Notes: generated by a model from the letters alone, not told the origin. Shown: positions 40,931 to 50,566, numbered from the stretch's first letter. The stretch: DNA of 64,000 nt from Streptomyces sp. NBC_01788 (GCF_035917575.1 NZ_CP109090.1:4960001-5024000), one strand, 5' to 3'. Numbers and translations: made by a program.

Positions 40931-41890
40931 GTGACCGTGGGTAATCTCGGAAAGCGCAGGCAGCCTACCCTCTCCCAGTTGCGCGCCTTCGCCGCCGTCG
41001 CGGAGCATCTGCACTTCCGGGACGCCGCCGCGGCGATCGGCATGAGCCAGCCGGCCCTCTCCGGGGCCGTCTCCTCGCTGGAGGAGGCACTCGGTGTCAC
41101 GCTGCTGGAGCGTACGACGCGCAAGGTGCTGCTCTCACCCGCCGGTGAGCGACTCGCCGTCCGGACGAGGGTCGTGCTCGACGGCATCGGCGCCCTGCTG
41201 GAGGAGGCCGAGGCCGTCCGGGCGCCCTTCACCGGCGTGCTGCGGCTCGGTGTGATCCCCACCGTCGCGCCCTATCTGCTGCCCACCGTGCTGCGGCTCG
41301 TCCACGACCGCTACCCCGACCTCGACCTCCAGGTCCACGAGGAGCAGACCGCCAGCCTGCTGGACGGGCTCGCCGCCGGACGGCTCGACCTGCTGCTCCT
41401 CGCCGTACCTCTCGCCGTGCCCGGCGTCGTCGAACTCCCGCTGTTCGACGAGGACTTCGTCCTGGTGACCCCGCTCGGCCACCGGCTCGGCGGCCGAGCG
41501 GGCATACCGCGCGAAGCCCTGAAGGAGCTCAATCTGCTGCTGCTCGACGAGGGGCACTGCCTGCGCGACCAGGCGCTCGACATCTGCCGCGAGGCCGGGC
41601 GCGAGAACGCGCCGGTGTCGACGACCGCCGCGGGCCTGTCCACCCTCGTCCAGCTCGTCGCCGGCGGCCTCGGCTGCACCCTGCTGCCCCGCACCGCCCT
41701 CACGGTCGAGACCTCCCGCAGCAGCCGGCTCCTCACCGGCCGCTTCGCCGACCCCGCCCCCTCCCGCCGCATCGCCCTGGCCATGCGCGGCGGCGCGGCC
41801 CGCGGCGCCGAGTACCGGGAACTGGCCGCCGCCCTGCGCGCGGACCTGCGGCTCCTGCCGGTGCGGGTGCTGGACGGCGACCGGGACTGA
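40931..41890 (+). CDS. oxyR: LysR family hydrogen-peroxide sensor OxyR
   Basis: A 319-residue LysR-type regulator. N-terminal HTH (about 10-65): LSQLRAFAAVAEHLHFRDAAAAIGMSQPALSGAVSSLEEALG. The effector domain has the OxyR peroxide-sensing cysteine context LLDEGHCLRDQALDICREAG, with Cys at positions matching the 199/208 pair. It activates ahpCD when oxidised. GTG 40931 follows GGAGG at a normal distance. Divergent arrangement with ahpC supports the identity. Confidence 0.93.
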   Translation: MTVGNLGKRRQPTLSQLRAFAAVAEHLHFRDAAAAIGMSQPALSGAVSSLEEALGVTLLERTTRKVLLSPAGERLAVRTRVVLDGIGALLEEAEAVRAPFTGVLRLGVIPTVAPYLLPTVLRLVHDRYPDLDLQVHEEQTASLLDGLAAGRLDLLLLAVPLAVPGVVELPLFDEDFVLVTPLGHRLGGRAGIPREALKELNLLLLDEGHCLRDQALDICREAGRENAPVSTTAAGLSTLVQLVAGGLGCTLLPRTALTVETSRSSRLLTGRFADPAPSRRIALAMRGGAARGAEYRELAAALRADLRLLPVRVLDGDRD

Positions 41891-41932
41891 GCCCCGGGTG
41901 CGGGGGCCCGGTCCCGGATCACTCCCGCTTGA

Positions 41933-44305
41933 TCACTCCGTGCGCAGGCCCTCGGGGCGCATCAGGCGCAGCAGCGGCGGAAGGCTGAGCAGGGTGACCG
42001 TGAGGACGACACCCGCGCCCATGCCGGTCATCGCCAGCACGCTCGGCCAGTGCACGGCCACCGTCGTGCCCGTCATCTTCAGCAGCACCGCTCCCAGCGT
42101 CATCCCCACCGCCGCGGCCAGCAGCAGTCCGAGCATGACCGGGATCGCCGTCTGCCACAGCACCGACAGGCTCAGCGTGCGCCGCCGGGTGCCGAAGGCG
42201 ACCAGCGCCGACAGCAGCTTCTTGCGCTCCCGCAGTTGCTCCAGCTGCGACACCAGCAGGCTCGCCCCGATCAGCAGCAGCACACAGGTCGCGCCGACGA
42301 ACAGGCCGGTGCGGATGGAGGCGAACTTCTTCGACTCCTCGGCGGCGACCCACACGTGCGCGCCCGTCATCGGGTCGATCGCCGCCGCCGTGTTGCGCAC
42401 GTACTCGTGCACGTTCGGGACCGACCGGTCGAGCGACAGGTAGATCTGTCCCCAGGACGTCGTGTCCGTCCCCGGGGGCGCCGCGGCCGGTGTCACCAGC
42501 AGGCCGCTGCGCCTTTCCCCCATGGGGTCCTCGACCGAGCGGGCGGGCTTCACGGTGGCCGGGACGGTCCACGGAACATCGTTCTCCTCCATGCCCGAGG
42601 ACATGGCGAAGTGCAGCTCGCGGCCGGGCTTGGCCAGCTTCACGGTGTCGGCGTCGAACTGGCTGCCGCTGAGGGCGAAGACGTCCCCGTCGCGGCAGGA
42701 GGACATGCGCGCCAGCTCGCGCAGGGAGGCGCAGTCGCCGATCGTCACCGTGGCCGAGACAGGATCCTCCTTGCTCTTCCAGGACTTGTCAGCGACCGAA
42801 CTCTGTGACAGCACCGTGGCCTTCCGCACGCCCTTCGTGGCCGAGAACTTCTCGCCGGTACCGGTGAGCGAGATGCCCCGCGGCGCGCTCACCTCCATCT
42901 GGGCCCGGTGGAGGTTCTTTCCGGATTCCTTGGTGTAGTCGCCCTGGATCCCGGCGAAGAGCATCTGGAGCGCGATCGCCCCGGCCACCGCGACCGCGAT
43001 GCCGCTGACCAGCCGTGCCGCCGTACCGCTGCTCAACTGGAGCCGCCGTACGGCCAGTTGCCAGGCCACTCCACCGCCGCCGAGCCGGCCGACGACCGTC
43101 TCCACGACCCACGGCAGCAGCGCGGTCACCCCGATCAGCAGCAGGGTCACGCCGCCGATCACCAGGTACTGGTTGAAGTCCCCGTTGCCGCGGCCCTGGC
43201 CGAACATCGGGTAGAGCATCCCCAGCCCCACGACCGGGAGCAGCAGCCGCCACCACAGCCTGCGCCGCGGGGGCTTCGCCGTGCGCACCACGCCCAGCGG
43301 CTCGATGACCACTCCGCGCAGCGCCAGCAGGGTGACCAGCACCGCCGCGGCCGGCACCGCGACCGCGACCAGCGCGGCCAGCCAGGGGGAGGGGTTGAGG
43401 TAGCTGGGGAAGACGCTGATGCCGACGACCTCGACGGACCCGGCGACCTGACGTCCGATCAGGAAGAAGACCGTGCCGAAGACCAGCCCGAGCAACGCGC
43501 CCGCCATCGCCTCGCCGGCCGCGATGCGTCGGGTCATCCGGCCGTCGGAGCCGACCAGCCGGAGCGCGGCGAGCCTGCGGTCGCGCTGCTCGCCTCCGAA
43601 CCGCACCGCCGCGGCGATGAACACGGCGACCGGCATCAGCAGCGCCACGAAGACGACCATCACGAGCAGCAGCAGCACCGGATCCGAGCGCTCCGTCCGC
43701 TGCGGACTGCCGAACTCGGCGATCCGGGCCACCTGCCAGCCGTTGATGCGCGGCGCCAGGTTCTCCACGCCCGCGTAGTAGGCCAGTTCGCGGGAGCCGA
43801 TGAGCCCGCTCTCGGCGATCGTGCCGGTCACGCGGTACGGCAGCCGCTCGCGCAGCAGCCGTCCGGAGCCGGAGTCGAGCAGTTCCTTGAGCGCGGGGGA
43901 GACCACCATCTCGCCCGTCTTCGGGTACGCGGCCACTCCCGGGGGGAGCGGCGCCCGCGGCCCCTCGGGCTCCACCAGCCGTCCGCGCACCTCCTTGTCG
44001 TGGTACGTCGTGTCGACGTCCGCGATCACCAGGGTGTCGTCGGCCTTCGGCGGGGGGTTCTGGCTGTAGGTGTAGTCCTCGCGGGCCTCGCTCCGCTCGT
44101 GCCGTACCGACAGCGCGCTCGGTATCGCGGTCGTGAGCAGCAGCAGTGCCACGCCGAGTCCGACGCCGACCGCCGTGAGCGCGACCCGGAGCCATCCCTC
44201 GCGTCCCCCCGTGAACGCGAACCGGGCCCCCATGCTCAGGTCGCGGGCCCTCCCCCAAGCTCTCGACTGCGCTCGAGCAGGGAGGTGCCCCCATCGCACG
44301 CTCAT
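41933..44305 (-). CDS. ABC transporter permease with two FtsX domains
   Basis: A 790-residue membrane protein with ten or so transmembrane segments in two FtsX blocks (for example LLLLVMVVFVALLMPVAVFIAAAVRF and LFVGATCVLLLIGASLLVSQLEQLRERKK). The first extracytoplasmic loop is about 200 residues, and a second loop of similar size follows the middle block. Lipoprotein- or peptide-type export is typical. ATG 44305 overlaps the ATPase stop (ATGA). The first 24 residues (WGHLPARAQSRAWGRA...) are encoded by a Streptomyces palindromic repeat at 44249-44285. A start at 44233 is the alternative. Partner of the ATPase and PadR genes upstream. Confidence 0.88.
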   Translation of the reverse strand: MSVRWGHLPARAQSRAWGRARDLSMGARFAFTGGREGWLRVALTAVGVGLGVALLLLTTAIPSALSVRHERSEAREDYTYSQNPPPKADDTLVIADVDTTYHDKEVRGRLVEPEGPRAPLPPGVAAYPKTGEMVVSPALKELLDSGSGRLLRERLPYRVTGTIAESGLIGSRELAYYAGVENLAPRINGWQVARIAEFGSPQRTERSDPVLLLLVMVVFVALLMPVAVFIAAAVRFGGEQRDRRLAALRLVGSDGRMTRRIAAGEAMAGALLGLVFGTVFFLIGRQVAGSVEVVGISVFPSYLNPSPWLAALVAVAVPAAAVLVTLLALRGVVIEPLGVVRTAKPPRRRLWWRLLLPVVGLGMLYPMFGQGRGNGDFNQYLVIGGVTLLLIGVTALLPWVVETVVGRLGGGGVAWQLAVRRLQLSSGTAARLVSGIAVAVAGAIALQMLFAGIQGDYTKESGKNLHRAQMEVSAPRGISLTGTGEKFSATKGVRKATVLSQSSVADKSWKSKEDPVSATVTIGDCASLRELARMSSCRDGDVFALSGSQFDADTVKLAKPGRELHFAMSSGMEENDVPWTVPATVKPARSVEDPMGERRSGLLVTPAAAPPGTDTTSWGQIYLSLDRSVPNVHEYVRNTAAAIDPMTGAHVWVAAEESKKFASIRTGLFVGATCVLLLIGASLLVSQLEQLRERKKLLSALVAFGTRRRTLSLSVLWQTAIPVMLGLLLAAAVGMTLGAVLLKMTGTTVAVHWPSVLAMTGMGAGVVLTVTLLSLPPLLRLMRPEGLRTE
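44249..44285. repeat. Palindromic chromosome-wide repeat inserted in the permease N-terminus
   Basis: Outer arms CCTCCC (44249-44254) and GGGAGG (44280-44285) and inner arms CTCGA (44262-44266) and TCGAG (44273-44277) form a hairpin with the CCCCCAAGCTCTCG...CTCGAGCAGGGAGGTGCCCCCATCGC pattern. From memory this type is scattered through Streptomyces genomes. It lies in frame in the permease gene, encoding HLPARAQSRAWG. Confidence 0.6.
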
Positions 44306-44991
44306 ACGACGCGCTCCATGTCCCGGGACTTGCCGTCCCGCACGACGATCTCGCGGTCGGAGTACGCGGCGACCCGTGCTTCGTGCGTGACGAGGACGAC
44401 CGCCGCGTTGGACGACCGGGCGGCCTCCGTGAGCAGTTCCATCACGCGCTCGCCGTTGAGCGAGTCCAGTGCGCCGGTCGGTTCGTCGGCGAACAGGACG
44501 CGCGGGTCGGTGACCAGGGCCCGGGCCACCGCGACGCGCTGGCCCTGGCCGCCGGAGACCTCACCGGGACGCTTCTTGCGCAGGTCGTCGACCTCCAGCC
44601 GGCGCATCCACTCCAGTGCCGTCCGCTCGGCCTCCTTGCGGGAGGTGCCGTTCAGCCGGAGCGGCAGGGCCACGTTCTCCACGCAGGTCAGCTCGGGCAC
44701 CAGCTGGCCGAACTGGAAGACGAAGCCGAACTCCGAGCGCCTGAGCGCACTGCGCTGGGCGTCGTTCATGGTCGACAGCTCACGGCCGTCGTAGGTGATC
44801 GAACCCGAGTCGGGGGTGACGATCCCGGCGAGGCAGTGCAGCAGCGTGGACTTGCCCGAGCCGGAGGGACCCATCACGGCGACGACCTCGCCGGCGTGGA
44901 TGGAGAACCCGGCGCCGTCCAGGGCGGTGGTGGGGCCGTAGGCCTTGTGCAGATTCTCGGCGGTCAGCAGGGAGCCGGGGGGAGGGGTCAT
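44302..44991 (-). CDS. ABC transporter ATP-binding protein (MacB/LolD type)
   Basis: A 229-residue ATPase. Walker A is GPSGSGKSTLLHCLAG, signature VSGGQGQRVAVARALV, Walker B VLFADEPTGALDS, and H-loop VLVTHEARVA. The short exporter-type GALDS D-loop is typical of FtsX-partnered ATPases. Start and stop overlap both neighbours as ATGA (permease at 44302-44305, PadR at 44988-44991), so padR-ATPase-permease is a single coupled operon. Confidence 0.94.
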   Translation of the reverse strand: MTPPPGSLLTAENLHKAYGPTTALDGAGFSIHAGEVVAVMGPSGSGKSTLLHCLAGIVTPDSGSITYDGRELSTMNDAQRSALRRSEFGFVFQFGQLVPELTCVENVALPLRLNGTSRKEAERTALEWMRRLEVDDLRKKRPGEVSGGQGQRVAVARALVTDPRVLFADEPTGALDSLNGERVMELLTEAARSSNAAVVLVTHEARVAAYSDREIVVRDGKSRDMERVV

Positions 44992-45512
44992 CGGGCCACC
45001 GCCTCACGGAGCTTGTCGAGACGGGCCGCGGTCAGCTCCAGCCAGCGCAGGTCGGCCTCGAGGTGGAACAGGGCGTGGTCGCAGATGAGCTGGTCGGCGA
45101 GATCCCCGTTGCGCTTGCGCTCGGTCAGGATCCGCATGCTGCGCAGGTGCTCGGCGCGCTGGGTGTCGAGGACGTAGGCGGCGTCGCGGTGGGTGAGCAG
45201 CGCCAGGACGACCTTGGTGTAGAGCGTCGACTGCAGGTACAGCTCCGGCTTCTCCGGAGTGGCGAGCCACTGCTCGACGTCGGTGACGCCGGCTTCGGTG
45301 ATCGCGTACCGCTTGCGCTCGGGGCCCTCGCCTGCCTCGATCCCGTCGACCTCGACGAGTCCGTTCTTCAGCAGGCGGGACATCGTCGAGTAGACCTGGC
45401 CGTAGTGCAGCGGCCGGTCGTGACCGAACTTCTCGTCGAAGGCCCGCTTCAGGTCGTAACCGTGACGCGGGCCGGACTCAAGGAGCCCCAGGAGTGTGTG
45501 ACCGATGGACAT
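44988..45512 (-). CDS. PadR family transcriptional regulator
   Basis: A 174-residue winged-helix repressor of the PadR family. N-terminal domain: SIGHTLLGLLESGPRHGYDLKRAFDEKFGHDRPLHYGQVYSTMSRLLKNGLVEVDG. The C-terminal Vir-like helical domain reads KVVLALLTHRDAAYVLDTQRAEHLRSMRIL. ATG 45512 lies just downstream of a palindrome that is its likely operator. It heads the operon with its ABC exporter, a usual arrangement in which an exported compound relieves repression. Confidence 0.9.
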   Translation of the reverse strand: MSIGHTLLGLLESGPRHGYDLKRAFDEKFGHDRPLHYGQVYSTMSRLLKNGLVEVDGIEAGEGPERKRYAITEAGVTDVEQWLATPEKPELYLQSTLYTKVVLALLTHRDAAYVLDTQRAEHLRSMRILTERKRNGDLADQLICDHALFHLEADLRWLELTAARLDKLREAVAR

Positions 45513-45846
45513 GCCGAGGACTGTACACAGTGTGTATACGCGACATGTATACACCGCGTGTCCACGGCGTGACGGAAGCGACGATCGCGCAGGTGGGGGG
45601 CAATTGTCACGGTTCTGCTACGAGGCGGTCGGCCGTCCCTGTCCGTCCGGGTGGCAACACTTCATCGCCCGATGGCAACCCTCGGCGCTCCTGGAACGTC
45701 GGTTCCAGTGGGACAGGTGCTGATTGTCACGTCCGTAATGGGGCGGATCAGCGGGCCTTTGTCATAGGCAGCGGTGTTAGTTTTCTGAGCTGACCTGGAC
45801 CACGCATCTGAGTGACAGCCGAGACGGAAGCGGAGCGTACGGACCC
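45513..45846 (+). other. 334-base intergenic region between padR and the PBP gene
   Basis: Apart from the PadR palindrome no gene is seen. The region between 45600 and 45846 has a TTGTCA-like hexamer (45772) and AT-richer blocks near 45720-45795, plausibly the promoter of the penicillin-binding protein gene. No terminator is present since the genes diverge. Confidence 0.4.
45533..45553 (-). promoter_or_regulatory. PadR operator candidate
   Basis: TGTATAC (45533-45539) and GTATACA (45547-45553) are a perfect 7-7-7 inverted repeat, 21 bases upstream of the padR start, in an AT-rich context with another TGTACAC just beside it. It fits the ATGT...ACAT type site of PadR proteins and would give autoregulation. 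Confidence 0.6.
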
Positions 45847-48183
45847 ATGGGGCGAGCGGAAGAGAGACGAGCGCGACAGCGCGGTGGCGGCCGCGCGGCG
45901 CCCCAGCGCCCGTCCGGGACACCGGCCGCCGGCATAGGACCCGAGGGCGGCGGCAGGGCCGCGGCACGCAGGGCCGCCCGGCCGGCCAAGGGGAAGGGCG
46001 GCATACGCCGCCTGTTCACCTGGAAGAAGATCCTCGGCGCCTTCCTCGGCGTCTGCCTGCTGGGCATAGGTTCCTTCATCGTGCTGTATCTGGTGGTGGA
46101 CGTACCGGAGGGCAACCCCGACGCGCAGCTCCAGAGCAACGTCTACAAGTACAGCGACGGCTCGGTCCTGGCCCGTACCGGCGAGGTCAACCGCGAGATG
46201 GTGGACCTGTCCAAGGTGCCCAAGGCCGTCCAGCACTGCTTCGTCGCGGCCGAGAACAAGACCTTCTACAGCGACAACGGCGTCGACCTGAGGGGCACCG
46301 CCCGCGGTCTGCTCAACACGCTGAGCGGCAAGGGCGCGCAGGGCGGATCGACGATCACCCAGCAGTACGTCAAGAACTTCTACCTCAACCAGGACCAGAC
46401 CGTCACGCGCAAGCTGAAGGAACTGGTCATCTCGCTGAAGGTGGACCAGCGGATGTCGAAGGACGACATCCTCGCCGGCTACATCAACACCAGCTACTAC
46501 GGCCGGGGCGCCTACGGCATCCAGGCCGCCGCGCAGGCCTACTACCGCGTCGACGCCAAGGACCTCACCGTCCAGCAGGGGGCCTACCTCGCCGCCCTGA
46601 TGCAGGCGCCGAGCCAGTACGACTGGGCCGTCGCGAGCGACACCGGCAAGCGGCTCGCGCAGGAGCGCTGGAACTACGTGCTGGACAACATGGTCAAGCA
46701 GGACTGGCTGAACGCCGGCAAGCGGCAGGCCATGAAGTTCCCCGTCCCCAAGGAGCCCCGGCCCGCTCCGGGACGGGACGGCCAGAAGGGCTACCTGATC
46801 GCGCTGGCCAACCACCAGCTCGAACAGCAGCTGATGAAGGACCAGGACCTGACGCAGGCCCAGGCGGAGCGACTGGTCGAAGGCCAGGGCTGGAACATCA
46901 CCCTGAACATCGACAAGAAGAAGCAGGTCGCGCTGGAGGAGGCGGTCAAGGCGCAGCTCACCAGCAAGCTCGAACCGAAGAAGCGGCCGGTGGACAAGCA
47001 CGTCCAGGCCGGCGCCGTCTCCGTCGACCCGAAGACCGGGTACGTCGTCGCCCTGTACGGCGGCGAGGACTACCTGAAGCACTACTTCAGCAACGCGACC
47101 CGGCGGGACTACCAGCCGGCCTCCACCTTCAAGCCGGTCATCCTGGCCGCGGCGCTGGACGAGGACTCCAGGACCCAGGACGGCCGGCCGATCGCCGCGA
47201 ACACCGTCTACGACGGCACCAGCGGCCGCCAGGTCGTGGACAAAGGCACCAAGGTCGGTTTCGGCCCGCCCAACGAGGACGATCAGAACTACGGGAACAT
47301 CACGGTCCAGAGGGCCATGAACCAGTCCGTCAACTCCGTCTTCGCGCAGATGGGCGTCGACGTGGGCATGGACAACGTGATGGACGTCGCCCGCAAGCTC
47401 GGCATGGACACCAAGGGCATGCAGTCGGTACCGGCCCAGACACTGGGTTCCATGGGCGCCAGCCCGCTGGAGATGGCCGGGATCTACGCCACTCTCGACA
47501 ACCACGGCAGGAAGGTCACCCCGACCATCGTCAAGTCGGCCGAGCAGAAGGACCGTACGATCAAGATGGCCGACCCGATCGGCGATCAGGTCATCAGCCG
47601 CGAGGCCGCCGACACGGTCACCTCCGTGCTGACCGGCGTGGTCGACGACGGTACGGCCAAGACGTCGGTGCGGGACAATCCGCAGCGCAACGGCCAGCAG
47701 GTCGCGGGCAAGACGGGTACGTCCGACCAGAACAAGTCGGCCTGGTTCACCGGTTACACGCCGGGCCTGGTCACCTCGGTCGGCCTGTTCGGCGAGGATC
47801 TGGCCAAGAACGGCCAGCACGTTCCGCTGTACGAGGCACTCGGCGAGCCGCGCGTCAACGGCGGTGGGCCCCCCGCGAGGATCTGGGCCGCGTACACCTT
47901 CGACGTGATGGGTGACGTCACCAAGTTCGACCTGGACACCAAGCAGGGTGCCGCCGTGGAGCCGTCCACGTCCCCGTCGGTCACCGAGTCGCCGAGCGAG
48001 ACTCCGTCCGAGACGCCCTCGAGCAGCCCGCCGGCGGTGTCCGAGTCGCCCAGCGACACGCCCAGTGAGACGCCGTCGCAGACGCCGAGCCAGACACCGT
48101 CGCAGACGCCGAGCGACACGTCGTCGAGCAGAGAGCCGACGGACGACCTCAGCGACAACCCGCTCCTTCCCAACGATCAGTGA
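45847..48183 (+). CDS. Class A penicillin-binding protein (transglycosylase/transpeptidase)
   Basis: A 778-residue bifunctional cell-wall synthase. The cytoplasmic N-terminus is basic and repetitive, then one membrane helix (about 60-85). The GT51 transglycosylase domain (about 110-280) includes AAENKTFYSDNGVDLRGTARG and GGSTITQQYVKN. The transpeptidase domain (about 380-690) has the SxxK serine in QPASTFKPV, SxN in MNQSVNSVFAQMG, and KTG in GKTGTSDQNKSAWFTG. The last 70 residues are a Ser/Pro/Thr/Glu low-complexity tail with SQTP repeats, probably wall-spanning. It is not linked to an operon partner. Family members build septal or lateral wall; which is unclear. Confidence 0.93.
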   Translation: MGRAEERRARQRGGGRAAPQRPSGTPAAGIGPEGGGRAAARRAARPAKGKGGIRRLFTWKKILGAFLGVCLLGIGSFIVLYLVVDVPEGNPDAQLQSNVYKYSDGSVLARTGEVNREMVDLSKVPKAVQHCFVAAENKTFYSDNGVDLRGTARGLLNTLSGKGAQGGSTITQQYVKNFYLNQDQTVTRKLKELVISLKVDQRMSKDDILAGYINTSYYGRGAYGIQAAAQAYYRVDAKDLTVQQGAYLAALMQAPSQYDWAVASDTGKRLAQERWNYVLDNMVKQDWLNAGKRQAMKFPVPKEPRPAPGRDGQKGYLIALANHQLEQQLMKDQDLTQAQAERLVEGQGWNITLNIDKKKQVALEEAVKAQLTSKLEPKKRPVDKHVQAGAVSVDPKTGYVVALYGGEDYLKHYFSNATRRDYQPASTFKPVILAAALDEDSRTQDGRPIAANTVYDGTSGRQVVDKGTKVGFGPPNEDDQNYGNITVQRAMNQSVNSVFAQMGVDVGMDNVMDVARKLGMDTKGMQSVPAQTLGSMGASPLEMAGIYATLDNHGRKVTPTIVKSAEQKDRTIKMADPIGDQVISREAADTVTSVLTGVVDDGTAKTSVRDNPQRNGQQVAGKTGTSDQNKSAWFTGYTPGLVTSVGLFGEDLAKNGQHVPLYEALGEPRVNGGGPPARIWAAYTFDVMGDVTKFDLDTKQGAAVEPSTSPSVTESPSETPSETPSSSPPAVSESPSDTPSETPSQTPSQTPSQTPSDTSSSREPTDDLSDNPLLPNDQ

Positions 48184-48221
48184 GCGGCATGCGGTGATCA
48201 CCGCGAGGTGAGCAGTACGAA

Positions 48222-48256
48222 GGGGCGCCCGGTCCAGGCCGGGTGCCCCTTGCTGT
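48222..48256 (+). terminator. Terminator after the PBP gene
   Basis: GGGGCGCCCGG (48222-48232) pairs with CCGGGTGCCCC (48239-48249, one G-T wobble) around a 6-base loop and is followed by TTGCTG. It is 39 bases after the stop codon. Confidence 0.7.
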
Positions 48257-48394
48257 TCGTTGCTTCCCGGCGAGCGGGGGAGGCTTTGGCATGCGCAAAA
48301 AATCGGCGCGATCCGATGCACGGGGCCGCGTTTCCTTTCCGGAAAGCGGCCCCGGGTCATCGCGGTGTCCGCCGCCGGTTCCGGACCTGGCCGT

Positions 48395-50566
48395 TCACGG
48401 CCGAGTGGCGACCTCGAACCAGACCACCTTGCCCGTGCTCAGCCGGGTCGCGCCCCAGCGTCGGGCCAACTTGTTCACCAGGTACAGGCCGCGTCCGCCC
48501 TCGTCCGTGGCGCGGGCCTGGCGCAGGCGCGGCAGTTGCGGCACGTCGTCGCCGACCTCGCAGCGCAGCACATCCGTGCGCAGCAGGCGCAGGGTGACCG
48601 GGCGGGAGGCGTAGCGCACCGCGTTGGTGACGACCTCGCTGATCAGCAGCTCCACGGAGTCGGTGAGCTCCTCCAGGCCCCAGCGGGACAGCGCCTGACG
48701 GGCCAGGCGGCGGGCCTGGCCGGGGGCGGCGACCTCCGGGTCCAGGGTCCAGTACGCCACGTCGCTCGGCGCGATGCCGTCGAAGCGGGCGGCGAGGAGC
48801 GCGATGTCGTCGTCCCGGTCGCCCGGGCCGAGCATGTCGAGCACCTCGTCGCACAGCGCCTCCAGTGGCGGGGGGTGATCGGGGCCGGTGAGCTGCGCGG
48901 TCGCCGAGAGCTTCTCGCGCAGCTGCTCTATGCCCGTCCACACGTCCCGCAGCCGCGACTCGACGAGGCCGTCGGTGTAGAGCAGCAGGGTCGCGCCCGC
49001 CGGGGCGTCCAGCTCCACCGCCTCGAAGTCGACGCCGCCGACGCCGATCGGCGCGCCCGGCGGCACCCGCAGCACCTCGGACCGGCCGCCCAGGTGCAGC
49101 AGGACCGGCGGCGGGTGGCCGGCGTTGGCGATGGTGATGCGGTGCGCGACCGGGTCGTAGACCGCGTACAGGCAGGTCGCCATGCGGTCGGAGCCCAGGC
49201 GCTGTGCCTGCTCGTCGAGGTGGTGCAGCACCTCCTGCGGCGGCAGGTCGAGCCCGGCCAGGGTCTGCGCGGTGGTGCGCAGCTGGCCCATGATCGCGGC
49301 CGAGGTCATGGAGTGGCCCATGACGTCGCCGACGACGAGGGCGACCCGGCTGCCGGGCAGCGGGATCGCGTCGTACCAGTCCCCGCCGACCCGCGCGGTC
49401 TCCGCCGCGGGCAGATAACGGGAGGCCAGCCGTACGCCGGTGGGGCGGGGCAGCGTCTCCGGCAGCATGGTGCGCTGCAACTCGTCGGCGATGTACGCCT
49501 CGCGGCCGTACAGCACGGCCTTGTCGATGCCGAGGGCGCTGTGCGTGGCGAGCTGCGCGGCGACGAGCAGGTCGTCGGGCTGGAACGCGTGGCGTTCCGG
49601 GCGGCGCAGGAACAGCGCGGCGCCGATCACCCGGCGCCGGCCGCGCAGCGGGGCGAGAATGGTGCGCTGCCCGTCGGGAACGACCAACTCGGAGTCCTCG
49701 CCGAGGAGTTCCGTCAGCGCCAGGTGGGCGGCCGCGGTGTCCGTGAACACCGGACGCACGCCGCGCAGCACCTCGCCCAGCGCGGATCCGGGCCGTACCT
49801 CGCACAGCTCGTTGGTCACCGCCGACAGCTCGGCCGGCTGCTCCGGAACCGGCGCCGGCATGAACCCCAGCTCGTTGTCGCGGTCCGCCGGTATCCGGTC
49901 GGTGCGGCGCAGCCGCAGGACGAGCGGGCCGGCGGGCCGCTCGTCGCCCACCGGCAGAGGCTCGCGCAGATACACGAGGATGGCGTCGGAGAAGGTGGGC
50001 ACGGTGGCCCGGCACAGCCCGAGGACGATCTCGTCGAGGTCCAGGCCGCGCGCGATGCGCCGGGTGGCCGCACCCACGAACCGCAGCCGGTCCCCGTCCC
50101 GCCGCATCGGCAGCGTCCGCCCGGGCGGCAGCCCTTTCCCGGTACGGCGTTCCTGGCCGCCGGGAGGCGCACCGCGCCCGGCCCGGCGCTCCTGGCCACC
50201 GGGCCCGCCCGCCGTGCGGGACGCCTCGGCGTCGGCCGGACCGGACCCGGCGCCGTCGGGGGCCCCGCCGTCGCCGGACCTGCCCCCGGCGACCCTGGCC
50301 GCCGCGTCCGGCTGGGCGGGGATGCCGTCCGGCGCGGGGCGTGGACGGTGTGCGTCGGGCTCGGCGGACGCCGGCTGGGAGTGCTCGGACCCGGCCGCGG
50401 CGGCCGGACGCGGCACGTCGTCGGCCGGGCCGGACTGAAGCGGTAAGGCCGCGGCCCCCTGGGCGGCGGGGGTACGCAGAAGCGCCCCGCGGGCGTCCGC
50501 GGGGTCGGCGCCCGGCTGGGGGCGTTCGAAGGAGGTCGGCTGCTCCGTCACGCGTGTCGAATCCAT
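48395..50566 (-). CDS. SpoIIE/RsbU-type PP2C phosphatase with GAF and ATPase domains
   Basis: A 723-residue regulatory protein. The N-terminal 150 residues are disordered and Pro/Ala/Gly-rich. A GAF-like domain (about 170-330) follows, then a SpoIIE/PP2C phosphatase (about 340-570), showing ARVGGDWYDAIPLPGSRVALVVGDVMGHS (metal Asp residues) and LLLYTDGLVESR. A C-terminal HATPase_c_2 domain (about 590-720) has SVELLISEVVTNAVRYAS (N box) and ATDEGGRGLYLVNKLARRWG. Such fusions regulate sigma factors via anti-sigma antagonists in the partner-switching mode. No partner gene is adjacent. Start 50566 has a weak ribosome site. Confidence 0.88.
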   Translation of the reverse strand: MDSTRVTEQPTSFERPQPGADPADARGALLRTPAAQGAAALPLQSGPADDVPRPAAAAGSEHSQPASAEPDAHRPRPAPDGIPAQPDAAARVAGGRSGDGGAPDGAGSGPADAEASRTAGGPGGQERRAGRGAPPGGQERRTGKGLPPGRTLPMRRDGDRLRFVGAATRRIARGLDLDEIVLGLCRATVPTFSDAILVYLREPLPVGDERPAGPLVLRLRRTDRIPADRDNELGFMPAPVPEQPAELSAVTNELCEVRPGSALGEVLRGVRPVFTDTAAAHLALTELLGEDSELVVPDGQRTILAPLRGRRRVIGAALFLRRPERHAFQPDDLLVAAQLATHSALGIDKAVLYGREAYIADELQRTMLPETLPRPTGVRLASRYLPAAETARVGGDWYDAIPLPGSRVALVVGDVMGHSMTSAAIMGQLRTTAQTLAGLDLPPQEVLHHLDEQAQRLGSDRMATCLYAVYDPVAHRITIANAGHPPPVLLHLGGRSEVLRVPPGAPIGVGGVDFEAVELDAPAGATLLLYTDGLVESRLRDVWTGIEQLREKLSATAQLTGPDHPPPLEALCDEVLDMLGPGDRDDDIALLAARFDGIAPSDVAYWTLDPEVAAPGQARRLARQALSRWGLEELTDSVELLISEVVTNAVRYASRPVTLRLLRTDVLRCEVGDDVPQLPRLRQARATDEGGRGLYLVNKLARRWGATRLSTGKVVWFEVATRP

